Positions 1 to 6,362 of a DNA stretch of 11,286 nucleotides are shown piece by piece. Each line of letters starts with the position of its first letter. Within the stretch, counting starts at the first letter, position 1. Both the position numbers and the translations under genes were made by a program. Location of the stretch: the NCBI GenBank assembly GCA_021789095.1, contig JAJYJX010000076.1, positions 1-11,286 of the forward strand. The letters are read 5' to 3'. Origin of the DNA: a bacterium. Its GTDB lineage: Bacteria > JAMCPX01. The notes beneath the pieces were generated by a model. The model saw only the letters and a program-made list of their open reading frames with translations. It was not told the origin of the DNA and ran no database searches.

Positions 1-312
1 CATCACGAATAGTAATGAATAGAGAACATAAACCATGTGCTGGAGATAGAAGGTATTTTGTTGACAATGTTTGACCCAAGAAATAATCTATCCTTTCAGG
101 TAAAGGATGAAATAGACAAGCATTTTGCATCATTAAGATTTAAAACAATTATACCGAGGAGTGTACGGTTGAGTGAAGCGCCAAGTTTTGGAAAGCCCGT
201 TCTGCTGTATGACGTTGCATCAAAGGGAGCAAGAAGTTATATAGAAATGGCAAAAGAATTGCTTCAGAAACATAAAGACAAGGGTACAACAATAAACCAT
301 AAGGTGGGTTAA
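1..312 (+). CDS. parA: ParA/Soj chromosome-partitioning ATPase, C-terminal part, apparent frameshift near window edge
   Basis: ParA is a Walker-type ATPase that works with ParB to segregate the chromosome origin. Only the C-terminal third or so is inside the window, so the P-loop is not visible. The seen part carries conserved ParA blocks: LEIEGILLTMFDPRNNLS, then IIPRSVRLSEAPSFGKP and LYDVASKGARSYIEMAKELL. The main frame (phase of base 37, GTG) is open to the TAA at 310-312, but upstream in that frame it meets three consecutive stops (TAG TAA TGA, 10-18). Frame 3 is open from base 3 to past 36 and reads ...EHKP, which lines up with the conserved NP just before LxIEG. One surplus base near 36 would join the two frames. 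The gene is therefore either truly frameshifted or carries a sequencing/assembly error. The family assignment is firm; the state of the 5' end is uncertain. It overlaps parB by one base (TAATG). Confidence 0.85.
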
Positions 313-1181
313 TGGAAAAAGGGGAAAAGAAGCATAATGCACTCGGCAGGGGATTGTCTGCATTAATACCTGTTAAAACAAGGAAGTCAACCTTCAGGGA
401 GGGTTATTTCTTATGTCCGGTTTCAAGGATCTCTCCAAACCCGAACCAGCCGAGGAAGGCATTTTACGAACAAACCATCGACGAGCTTGCCCAGTCACTC
501 AGGGCAAACGGGGTGCTGCAGCCCTTGCTGGTCAAGCCAAACGGCAGCGGCTTCCAGCTTGTAGCAGGGGAAAGAAGGCTGCGTGCCGCAAAGAAGATCG
601 GTCTGAAGGAAGTGCCTGTCATAATAAAGGACGTTGATGACAGGGATCAGCTGTTGTTATCTCTTATAGAGAACCTGCAAAGGGAAGACATTAATCCTAT
701 TGATGAGGCAGAAGGCTTCAGGAAGCTCATGGAGAATTTCGGGCTGAACCAGATGGATGTTGCGAAAAGGGTTGGCAAGGACAGGGCCACTGTAGCAAAT
801 GCCGTAAGACTGCTTAAACTGCCGGAAGAGATAAAGCTTGCCATAAGAAACAATACCCTGAGCCCGGGACATGCAAGGGCCATCCTCGCATTGCCGGGAG
901 TAGAAGAACAGTTGAAGTTGTTCAGGAGGATTAGCTCTGAAAACCTCACCGTAAGGGGGGCCGAATCCTATGTCAAAAGCAAGCGTCATAAAATGCAAGA
1001 GCCCCAGCAAAACAGGGAGACCATGGCACAGATCAATGCCATAGAGGACGAACTGCGAAAGATATTTGCGGCAAAAATAAAGGTGAACCATCACGGGAGC
1101 AAGGGATGGCTTGAGATCCATTACAGCTCTATTGATGAGCTTGACAGGATCCTGGATACAATAAGGGCAGGTAGGAGGTAA
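312..1181 (+). CDS. parB: ParB/Spo0J chromosome-partitioning protein
   Basis: ParB is a CTP-dependent DNA clamp that loads at parS sites and stimulates ParA. The 289-aa length is typical of chromosomal ParB. The N-terminal GRGLSALIP (residues 12-20) is the conserved ParA-interacting tip. The ParB/Srx domain follows, with NPNQPRK (43-49), the GERRLRAAK box (86-94) and LIENLQREDINPIDEA (118-133). A helix-turn-helix lies around 144-168 (VGKDRATVANAVRLLKLP), followed by LSPGHARAIL, and the C-terminal dimerisation region spans about 239-289. The ATG shares its A with the parA stop codon (TAATG), which implies translational coupling. The last codons contain the AGGAGGT that serves the next gene. 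I saw no obvious parS palindrome in the window. Identification is confident from motifs and the parA neighbour. Confidence 0.97.
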   Translation: MEKGEKKHNALGRGLSALIPVKTRKSTFREGYFLCPVSRISPNPNQPRKAFYEQTIDELAQSLRANGVLQPLLVKPNGSGFQLVAGERRLRAAKKIGLKEVPVIIKDVDDRDQLLLSLIENLQREDINPIDEAEGFRKLMENFGLNQMDVAKRVGKDRATVANAVRLLKLPEEIKLAIRNNTLSPGHARAILALPGVEEQLKLFRRISSENLTVRGAESYVKSKRHKMQEPQQNRETMAQINAIEDELRKIFAAKIKVNHHGSKGWLEIHYSSIDELDRILDTIRAGRR

Positions 1182-1182
1182 T

Positions 1183-1566
1183 ATGTTTGATAAAAAGGAA
1201 ATCAGCGTTAAACCGGAGGAAATACATACCATTATCGGCAGGGAAAGTTCTTTTGAGGGAAAACTGGTCTTTGACGGCGTTGTCAGGATAGACGGTTCTT
1301 TCAAGGGCACCATCCAGTCGAAGGGAAAGCTTCTCATAGGGGAAACTGCAAACCTTGAGGCTGAAATAGAAACAGGCTCTTTGATCCTAAGCGGGGAGAT
1401 CAAGGGCAACGTCACTGCACATGACAGGGTGGAGATAAAAAGCAAAGGCAGGTTCACGGGCAACATAACATCTCCTGTTCTTACAATAGAAGAAGGTGCC
1501 GCGTTCAACGGCTCCTCCTCAATGGAAACAAGGAAAACTTCACCTCTTATAAAAGAGCCCGAATAA
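1183..1566 (+). CDS. Bactofilin (polymer-forming cytoskeletal protein)
   Basis: Bactofilins (DUF583) polymerise into nucleotide-free filaments through a right-handed beta-helix core and act as scaffolds for cell shape, wall enzymes or chromosome segregation. The 127-aa protein has the usual arrangement: a short polar N-terminus, a core from about residue 16 (IIGRESSFEGKLVFDG) to about 115, and a short disordered tail. The core shows the hexapeptide-like periodicity of hydrophobic residues and glycines (IDGSFKGTIQSKGKLLIGE, LILSGEIKGNVTAHDRVEI, RFTGNITSPVLTIEEGA). No transmembrane segment is visible. The start follows the parB stop by one base, with a strong AGGAGGT at 1173-1179. Association of bactofilins with ParAB is known experimentally in Myxococcus xanthus (BacNOP/PadC), so a segregation-related scaffold role is a reasonable inference here, not a demonstrated one. 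Confidence 0.93.
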   Translation: MFDKKEISVKPEEIHTIIGRESSFEGKLVFDGVVRIDGSFKGTIQSKGKLLIGETANLEAEIETGSLILSGEIKGNVTAHDRVEIKSKGRFTGNITSPVLTIEEGAAFNGSSSMETRKTSPLIKEPE

Positions 1567-1570
1567 TCTC

Positions 1571-2413
1571 ATGGTGCAAGCTGCATCCCTGGCACCCGCA
1601 AAGCTCAACTTGTTCCTTTATGTTCTAGGCAAAAGAAAAGACGGGTATCACGACATTTTTACGCTTATGCAGAAGGTTTCACTGTATGACAAAATATCCG
1701 TTTCCCTTGAGGACGGCGATTCTATAACCATAAACGCCTCCATGAACGGCATCACGCTTGATGAAAGAAATACCGCTCACCTGGCAGCCAGCCTTTTCTT
1801 CGGACATAAAAATATAGGGAAAAAGCATGTGACCGTTATGCTTGAAAAGCATATACCTGTTGAATCGGGCATGGGCGGAGCAAGCAGTGATGCTGCGAGC
1901 GTTCTTAAAACGCTGAACAGGCTTCTGCCGTCGTACAGGGAGGATCAGCTGTATGAACTTTCAAAGCAGGCGGGTTCTGACGTTCCGTTTTTCATGATCG
2001 ACGGCCCGGGGCTTGCAACAGGAAGGGGCGACATTGTAAAAAAGGTTGAGATTACGGATCATTTGTATTATGTTGTTGTAAAACCGGATTTCGGGATATC
2101 AACAAAATGGGCATACTCACAGCTGAAAATATTGACAAATTCTGAACTTCCCCTTATGTGCGATCGTGCCCTCTATACAAGGGATGATATTATGAGATGT
2201 CTTCAGAACGACCTTGAAACGGTAACGGGGAGATATACTCCGGAAATAAAAGCTATAAAGGAGAAACTTTTGTCTTATGGTGCAAAAGCCGCTATGATGA
2301 CAGGGAGCGGGTCCTGTATCTTTGGCATCTTCTATGAAGAGCAGGAAGCACAAGCAGTGTTCAATAAGATTTCTAAGGAATATACGGCAGTTTACAAATT
2401 AAGAGGCATATAA
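1571..2413 (+). CDS. ispE: 4-diphosphocytidyl-2-C-methyl-D-erythritol kinase
   Basis: IspE phosphorylates CDP-methylerythritol at the 2-hydroxyl using ATP, a step of the non-mevalonate (MEP) isoprenoid pathway. This is a cytosolic GHMP kinase of normal length (280 aa). The N-terminal APAKLNLFLYVLGKRKDGYH (8-27) contains the conserved active-site Lys11. The glycine-rich ATP loop is PVESGMGGASSDAAS (96-110). QAGSDVPFF (133-141) contains Asp137, the position of the catalytic aspartate in the family. MTGSGSCIFGIF (243-254) is GHMP motif 3. The ATG lies four bases after the bactofilin stop and has no strong Shine-Dalgarno sequence, so it probably depends on coupled translation. The presence of ispE shows that the organism uses the MEP pathway. 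Confidence 0.96.
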   Translation: MVQAASLAPAKLNLFLYVLGKRKDGYHDIFTLMQKVSLYDKISVSLEDGDSITINASMNGITLDERNTAHLAASLFFGHKNIGKKHVTVMLEKHIPVESGMGGASSDAASVLKTLNRLLPSYREDQLYELSKQAGSDVPFFMIDGPGLATGRGDIVKKVEITDHLYYVVVKPDFGISTKWAYSQLKILTNSELPLMCDRALYTRDDIMRCLQNDLETVTGRYTPEIKAIKEKLLSYGAKAAMMTGSGSCIFGIFYEEQEAQAVFNKISKEYTAVYKLRGI

Positions 2414-2416
2414 CAT

Positions 2417-2424
2417 AAGGAGGT
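2417..2424 (+). promoter_or_regulatory. Ribosome binding site of spoVG
   Basis: AAGGAGGT is a near-perfect Shine-Dalgarno sequence. Two in-frame ATGs follow at 2427 and 2433. The GGAGG core ends at 2423, leaving only 3 bases before the first ATG but 9 before the second, so the second is the likelier start. Confidence 0.75.
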
Positions 2425-2432
2425 AAATGAGT

Positions 2433-2729
2433 ATGGAAATTACGGAGGTAAAGGTATTCCCGGTTAACGAGGAGAGATTAAAGGCGTTTGCAACAATCAT
2501 CTTTGACGGCTGCTTTGTAATAAGGGACCTGCGGATTATTAACGGCAACAACGGCCTGTTTGTGGCTATGCCGAGCAAGAAGATGAAGGACGGCAGTTAC
2601 AAGGACACAGCGCATCCGCTGAACAATGAAACAAGACAGAAAATAGAGGATACGGTTATTGATGCTTACAAGAAGGAGCTGGAGAAAAATGGCAGTGAGG
2701 AAACAACTGCAAGCAAAGCAGAGGCATAA
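2433..2729 (+). CDS. spoVG: SpoVG family RNA/DNA-binding regulator
   Basis: SpoVG proteins are small site-specific DNA- and RNA-binding regulators, first named from Bacillus sporulation but found in many non-sporulating bacteria. The protein begins with the family's usual MEITEVKVFPV, followed by AFATIIFDGCFVIRDLRII, GLFVAMPSKK (the most conserved block), a polar DGSYKDTAHPLN stretch and a C-terminal helix ending in an acidic tail. From the ATG at 2433 it is 98 aa. The ATG at 2427 would add Met-Ser, but spacing from the AAGGAGGT and the family's N-terminus favour 2433. It lies 19 bases after ispE in what looks like the same transcription unit. No sporulation genes are visible in the window, so a regulatory role in vegetative cells is inferred; its targets are unknown. 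Confidence 0.95.
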   Translation: MEITEVKVFPVNEERLKAFATIIFDGCFVIRDLRIINGNNGLFVAMPSKKMKDGSYKDTAHPLNNETRQKIEDTVIDAYKKELEKNGSEETTASKAEA

Positions 2730-2742
2730 TGAAAGTTTTTTC

Positions 2743-2769
2743 AGCCGGAGGCTGATAAATCCTCTGGCT
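2743..2769 (+). other. Hairpin between spoVG and tRNA-Gln
   Basis: AGCCGGAGG (2743-2751) can pair with CCTCTGGCT (2761-2769) over 9 positions, including one G-U pair, around a 9-nt loop. An alternative, mutually exclusive stem-loop is TCAGCC-GGA-GGCTGA (2741-2755). There is no T-run after the stem, so it does not look like an intrinsic terminator. It could be a processing signal that separates the tRNA from an spoVG-tRNA-prs transcript, or chance structure. Only the base pairing is seen. Confidence 0.4.
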
Positions 2770-2773
2770 TACT

Positions 2774-2845
2774 TGGGGCGTAGACAAGCGGTAAGTCAGC
2801 AGACTTTGGATCTGCCATGCGGAGGTTCGAATCCTCCCGCCCCAG
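2774..2845 (+). tRNA. tRNA-Gln(TTG)
   Basis: All arms can be folded by eye. The acceptor stem is TGGGGCG/CGCCCCA (2774-2780 with 2838-2844). The D arm is GACAAGCGGTAAGTC, nearly identical to the D arm of E. coli tRNA-Gln. The anticodon stem GCAGA/TCTGC encloses loop CTTTGGA with anticodon TTG, reading CAA. The T arm is GGAGG-TTCGAAT-CCTCC. The discriminator base is G (2845), as expected for glutamine tRNA. CCA is not encoded (GTTA follows), so it must be added after transcription. The tRNA ends 16 bases before the prs start codon, so it must be cut out of a transcript shared with prs unless prs has a promoter inside it. Confidence 0.97.
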
Positions 2846-2861
2846 TTAAGGTCGGTATATT

Positions 2862-3803
2862 ATGAATGGCAATTTAAAGATATTCAGTGGTAATTCAAAC
2901 AAAGAACTGACGGATAACATCTGCAAAAACATGAGCATGAACCCCGGAGATGCGATGGTAAAAACCTTCAGCGACGGTGAAAGCAGGATAGAAATCAACG
3001 AGAACGTAAGGGGTATGGATGTTTTTGCAGTTCAATCCCTGTCAATACCCGGCAACCATCATATCATGGAACTGCTCATCATGATCGATGCACTGAAAAG
3101 GGCATCTGCAAAACGTATAACCGCGGTTATACCGTACTACGGCTACGCAAGGCAGGACAGGAAAGTCAACCCGAGAACGCCTATTTCTGCCAAGCTCGTT
3201 GCAGACCTTCTTACAACAGCGGGCGCACAGAGGATACTGACCGTTGATCTGCACGCAGGCCAGATTCAGGGCTTTTTTAATATACCCGTGGATAACCTTT
3301 TTGCAATGCCTGTTTTGCTGGAGTACATAAAGGAGAGGATCCACAATGATATTGTGGTCGTTTCACCGGATGCCGGCGGCGTTGAAAGGGCAAGGGCATT
3401 TGCAAAGAGGCTTGATGCGTCCATCGCCATAATCGATAAGAGAAGGCCCAAGCCGAATGTTTCAGAGATAATGAACATTATCGGGGACGTGAAGGGTAAA
3501 AATGCACTCATTGTCGATGATATTGTAGACACGGCAGGCACCATATCGCAGGCTGCGGAAGCACTGGTCGGGCACGGGGCGGCTCAGGTATTCGGGTGTA
3601 CAACACACGCGGTGCTTTCAGGCAATGCAGTTGACAAAATAACAAATTCACCTATGATTGAACTTATTGTAACGGACACGATAAAACCCGACGCACACAC
3701 GGCTTCATGCAGGAAAATAGTCATTAAGAGCGTAGCTCACCTGCTTGCAGAAGCTATAAACAGGATACACGAAGAAACCTCTGTAAGTTCACTGTTTGTA
3801 TAA
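2862..3803 (+). CDS. prs: Ribose-phosphate pyrophosphokinase (PRPP synthetase)
   Basis: Prs transfers pyrophosphate from ATP to ribose 5-phosphate, giving PRPP for purine, pyrimidine, histidine, tryptophan and NAD synthesis. The 313-aa length is standard for class I enzymes. FSDGE (36-40) and PYYGYARQDRK (91-101) form the ATP-binding region. VDLHAGQIQGFF (128-139) is the PRPP synthetase signature with the metal-binding His. VVSPDAGG (166-173) and ALIVDDIVDTAGT (215-227) are the pyrophosphate and ribose-phosphate loops. The ATG is preceded by a modest AAGG at 2848-2851, which abuts the tRNA 3' end. Placement between tRNA-Gln and rplY matches the order I recall from deltaproteobacteria. Confidence 0.98.
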   Translation: MNGNLKIFSGNSNKELTDNICKNMSMNPGDAMVKTFSDGESRIEINENVRGMDVFAVQSLSIPGNHHIMELLIMIDALKRASAKRITAVIPYYGYARQDRKVNPRTPISAKLVADLLTTAGAQRILTVDLHAGQIQGFFNIPVDNLFAMPVLLEYIKERIHNDIVVVSPDAGGVERARAFAKRLDASIAIIDKRRPKPNVSEIMNIIGDVKGKNALIVDDIVDTAGTISQAAEALVGHGAAQVFGCTTHAVLSGNAVDKITNSPMIELIVTDTIKPDAHTASCRKIVIKSVAHLLAEAINRIHEETSVSSLFV

Positions 3804-3807
3804 GGAT

Positions 3808-3813
3808 AAGGAG
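3808..3813 (+). promoter_or_regulatory. Ribosome binding site of rplY
   Basis: AAGGAG lies 6 bases before the ATG at 3820. It sets the start there rather than at the in-frame ATG at 3796, which would overlap the end of prs and add eight residues not seen in the family. Confidence 0.75.
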
Positions 3814-3819
3814 AAAACA

Positions 3820-4566
3820 ATGGAAGATCTGACAATCGATGCACTGTTGAGAACGGAGTTTGGCAAACAAGGGGCAAAGGCCGTAAGGAACAAGAAGCTG
3901 GTACCCGGTGTTATATACGGCAAACATCACGATACCCTGCACGTTTCCATACCTGTTGAAGATTTAAAAAAGATACTGAAGGCCGGCGCTAACGAATTGA
4001 TAAAAATAAATATCAAAAACAATGGAGAAGTCGGCCGGAAAACCGCGCTCATCAAGGACATGCAGAAGCATGTTGTTACCGATGAACTGCTGCATGTCGA
4101 CCTCTACGAAATTTCCGAGAACGAATATATCAGGATGAAGGCCCCCGTACTCATAAAGGGTAAAGCAAAAGGCATAGAGCTCGGCGGCATCCTTCAAGTT
4201 GTTACAAGGGAACTGAACATACGGTGCCTGCCGAAAGCCATCCCGAAACATATCGAGGTGGATGTAACGGAATTAAATATAGGTCACACCCTGCATGTCA
4301 GGGACATAAAGTCCATTAATGACGTTGAATTTACGGACAGCCCGGATGTCCCTGTTGTTCATGTGATGGCACCTGCCAAGGAAGAAGAGGTAGTCCAGCC
4401 TGTCGTAGCAGAGGCGGCTGTAGCGGAACCAGAGGTAATCAAGAAGGGCAAAGAAGCAAAAGAAGGCGAACAGCCTGCAGAAGAGGCGAAAGATACAAAA
4501 CAGGCTGCCCCTGCTGCAAGGGAAAAGGCTGAGCCTAAAAAAGAAGCAAAGAAAGAATCAAAATAA
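3820..4566 (+). CDS. rplY: 50S ribosomal protein L25, general stress protein CTC type
   Basis: This protein binds 5S rRNA in the 50S subunit central protuberance. It is the long two-domain (TL5/CTC) form, 248 aa. Residues 1 to about 92 are the L25 5S-binding domain, with GKQGAKAVRNKKLVPGVIYG (15-34). About 95-185 is the CTC C-terminal beta domain, including GILQVVTRELNIRCLPKAIP and IEVDVTELNIGHTLHVRDI. The last 60 or so residues (about 186-248) are a low-complexity Ala/Glu/Lys/Pro tail that is probably disordered; such tails vary in length among relatives. The start at 3820 is chosen from the Shine-Dalgarno sequence and family alignment. The gene begins 16 bases after prs and ends six bases before pth, in the same reading frame as pth. 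Confidence 0.95.
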   Translation: MEDLTIDALLRTEFGKQGAKAVRNKKLVPGVIYGKHHDTLHVSIPVEDLKKILKAGANELIKINIKNNGEVGRKTALIKDMQKHVVTDELLHVDLYEISENEYIRMKAPVLIKGKAKGIELGGILQVVTRELNIRCLPKAIPKHIEVDVTELNIGHTLHVRDIKSINDVEFTDSPDVPVVHVMAPAKEEEVVQPVVAEAAVAEPEVIKKGKEAKEGEQPAEEAKDTKQAAPAAREKAEPKKEAKKESK

Positions 4567-4572
4567 ACCCCG

Positions 4573-5175
4573 TTGTTCGGTTTACATAAAACACACAAAC
4601 CCGCACTTATTGTTGCAGGTCTGGGAAATCCGGAAAAGAAATACCTTCACACAAGGCACAATGCCGGTTTTTTATTTTTATCCGCACTGGCTGACAGGTT
4701 CGGGTGCCAGATCAAAAAAAAGCAGTTCAATTCATTCACGGGTGTCTGGCATCAACAGGGCAAGGATATTCTCCTCATGAAACCGCAGACCTTCATGAAC
4801 CTGAGCGGTACTTCGATCCGATCCGCAATGAAGAAATACGGATTAACGGCACATGCCGTCATCGTTGCGCATGATGATATGGACATTGCCGTCGGCAGGG
4901 TAAAGTTCAGCTATGACAGGAGCAGTGCCGGACACAAGGGCATAGAATCTATCATTGAAAATATAGGGACAAAGGCATTCTACCGGATACGGATAGGCAT
5001 CGGCAAACCCGACCGTGCATACGAAAAGACAGATTATGTATTATCGGAATTCAGCGAGCAGGAAATGCAAATGCTGGGAAGGTTGTTTGATAAGATCATA
5101 GACGGACTACGGATGTTTATAAACGGCGACAGACAGAAAGCAATGGAATCTGTAAACGGTATAAAAGGCGGGTAA
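4573..5175 (+). CDS. pth: Peptidyl-tRNA hydrolase
   Basis: Pth cleaves peptidyl-tRNA that drops off the ribosome, releasing peptide and reusable tRNA. The 200-aa protein has the family blocks GLGNPEKKYLHTRHNAGF, where the His of RHN matches the E. coli catalytic His20, PQTFMNLSG with the substrate-binding Asn, and VAHDDMDI with the Asp that orients the catalytic His. RIRIGIGKP follows. The GHNG block of E. coli reads AGHKG here, so Asn114 is replaced by Lys. The apparent start is TTG (4573), only six bases after the rplY stop and in the same frame, with no Shine-Dalgarno sequence. No ATG or GTG lies in frame between the rplY stop and the first conserved block, so initiation probably depends on ribosomes that finish rplY. 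The stop overlaps the ychF ATG by one base. Confidence 0.94.
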   Translation: MFGLHKTHKPALIVAGLGNPEKKYLHTRHNAGFLFLSALADRFGCQIKKKQFNSFTGVWHQQGKDILLMKPQTFMNLSGTSIRSAMKKYGLTAHAVIVAHDDMDIAVGRVKFSYDRSSAGHKGIESIIENIGTKAFYRIRIGIGKPDRAYEKTDYVLSEFSEQEMQMLGRLFDKIIDGLRMFINGDRQKAMESVNGIKGG

Positions 5176-6278
5176 TGGGCTTCAGCTGCGGTATAGTAGG
5201 ACTGCCCAACGTAGGCAAGTCAACGATCTTCAATGCCCTGACAGCATCAAAGGTATCGGCAGAGAATTATCCGTTTACAACAATAGAACCGAACATAGGC
5301 ATTGTTGATGTACCCGATGAGCGCATTGACACACTCGCAGGCATAGACAGGTCGGAGAAAAAAGTATACACAACGCTCAAATTTGTAGACATCGCAGGAC
5401 TGGTCAAGGGTGCATCAAAGGGAGAAGGCCTTGGAAACAGGTTTTTAAGCCATATCAGGGAAGTTGATGCAATTGCCTGTGTGGTCCGGTGCTTCACAAG
5501 CAAGGATGTTGTCCATGTTGAAGGCAGCATAGAACCTGCAAGGGACATAGGCATAATAAACACGGAACTGCTCCTTGCAGATCTTGAGACAGTCGAAAAG
5601 AGGTTTGACAGGACGTCAAAGGCCTCGAAGAGCGGCAACAAGAAACTTATAGAAGAAGCCGGTTTTTTGAAAAGGCTCTCTTCCCATCTGGCAGAAGGCA
5701 AGAAAGCGATAAGCATTGAGAGAAATCATGAAGAAAACCAAATTCTTGCCGGGCTTAACCTTTTAACATCAAAACCTGCAATGTACATAGCAAACGTAAG
5801 TGAAGACGGACTCGCAGGCAAGAGCGGGGAACAGGACTCTATAAAACAGGTAGAATCGGAAGCATTGAAAGAAGGCGCTGGGATTGCCGTCATATCGGGA
5901 AAGTTAGAGGCAGAGCTCGCTGAACTCGATTTAAAGGAACGGGCAGAATACTTAAAAGAGCTCGGTATAAAACGCTCCGGTCTTGATGAAATGATCGAGA
6001 AGGGCTACAGGCTTCTCAATCTTCTTACATTCTTCACTTCAGGCCCGCAGGAGGCGCATGCGTGGACGGTTGTCAAAGGCACAAAAGCGCCTCAGGCAGC
6101 TGGCAGGATTCATTCTGATTTTGAAAAAGGCTTTATCAAGGCTGAAGTAATATCCTACCGCAACTATGTGAAAGCCGGTTCAGAGGCGGCTGCGCGGGAG
6201 CAGGGATTCCTCAGGATAGAAGGCAAGGATTACATCATGCAGGAAGGTGATGTTGTATATTTCAGGTTCAATGTGTAA
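5175..6278 (+). CDS. ychF: Redox-regulated ATPase YchF (Obg-family OLA1)
   Basis: YchF is a translation-associated P-loop NTPase of the Obg family that prefers ATP and binds ribosomes. The 367-aa length is standard. GLPNVGKS (9-16) is the P-loop, NYPFTTIEPN (31-40) is the G2/switch I region, and DIAGLVKGASKGEGLGN (72-88) is G3/switch II. NVSE (207-210) occupies the G4 position, where Obg GTPases have NKxD, which explains the ATP preference. An alpha-helical insertion spans roughly 130-195, and the C-terminal TGS domain about 285-367 (SGPQEAHAWTVVKGTKAPQA, EVISYRNYV, GDVVYFRFNV). The pth-ychF overlap is TAATG. Pairing of pth with ychF is widespread in bacteria. Confidence 0.98.
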   Translation: MGFSCGIVGLPNVGKSTIFNALTASKVSAENYPFTTIEPNIGIVDVPDERIDTLAGIDRSEKKVYTTLKFVDIAGLVKGASKGEGLGNRFLSHIREVDAIACVVRCFTSKDVVHVEGSIEPARDIGIINTELLLADLETVEKRFDRTSKASKSGNKKLIEEAGFLKRLSSHLAEGKKAISIERNHEENQILAGLNLLTSKPAMYIANVSEDGLAGKSGEQDSIKQVESEALKEGAGIAVISGKLEAELAELDLKERAEYLKELGIKRSGLDEMIEKGYRLLNLLTFFTSGPQEAHAWTVVKGTKAPQAAGRIHSDFEKGFIKAEVISYRNYVKAGSEAAAREQGFLRIEGKDYIMQEGDVVYFRFNV

Positions 6279-6320
6279 CCCCAAAAATGCATTTGAAGAA
6301 TAGGGAAGTTTGTGTAATGA
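6279..6320 (+). repeat. Intergenic repeat, copy 1 (upstream of MBL gene)
   Basis: Starting directly after the ychF stop, the sequence CCCCAAAAATGC (6279-6290) is followed by eight extra bases and then AATAGGGAAGTTTGTGTAA (6299-6317). The same two blocks occur after the MBL gene at 7180-7190 and 7191-7209, with 17 of 19 bases identical in the second block and the eight-base spacer missing. Read the other way, ACCCCAAAAATGCATTT here also matches the reverse complement of 7208-7225 apart from one A. This copy lacks the right arm that would let it form the long hairpin seen in copy 2. Confidence 0.6.
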
Positions 6321-6362
6321 GTGATAAGCCTGCGTCAAACGAATGATTTGCTGATTTGAAAC

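Noticed and set aside
657-1508. Long minus-strand ORF (283 codons) opposite parB and the bactofilin
   Set aside because: It is antisense to two clearly recognised genes, has no recognisable domain, and no Shine-Dalgarno sequence or gene-like composition was seen.
2659-2865. Plus-strand ORF running from the spoVG end across the tRNA
   Set aside because: It crosses a well-folded tRNA gene and ends inside the prs start; coding is implausible.
6279-6362. Intrinsic terminator after ychF
   Set aside because: The A-rich block after the stop has no matching right arm and no GC stem with a T-run, so no terminator can be supported.
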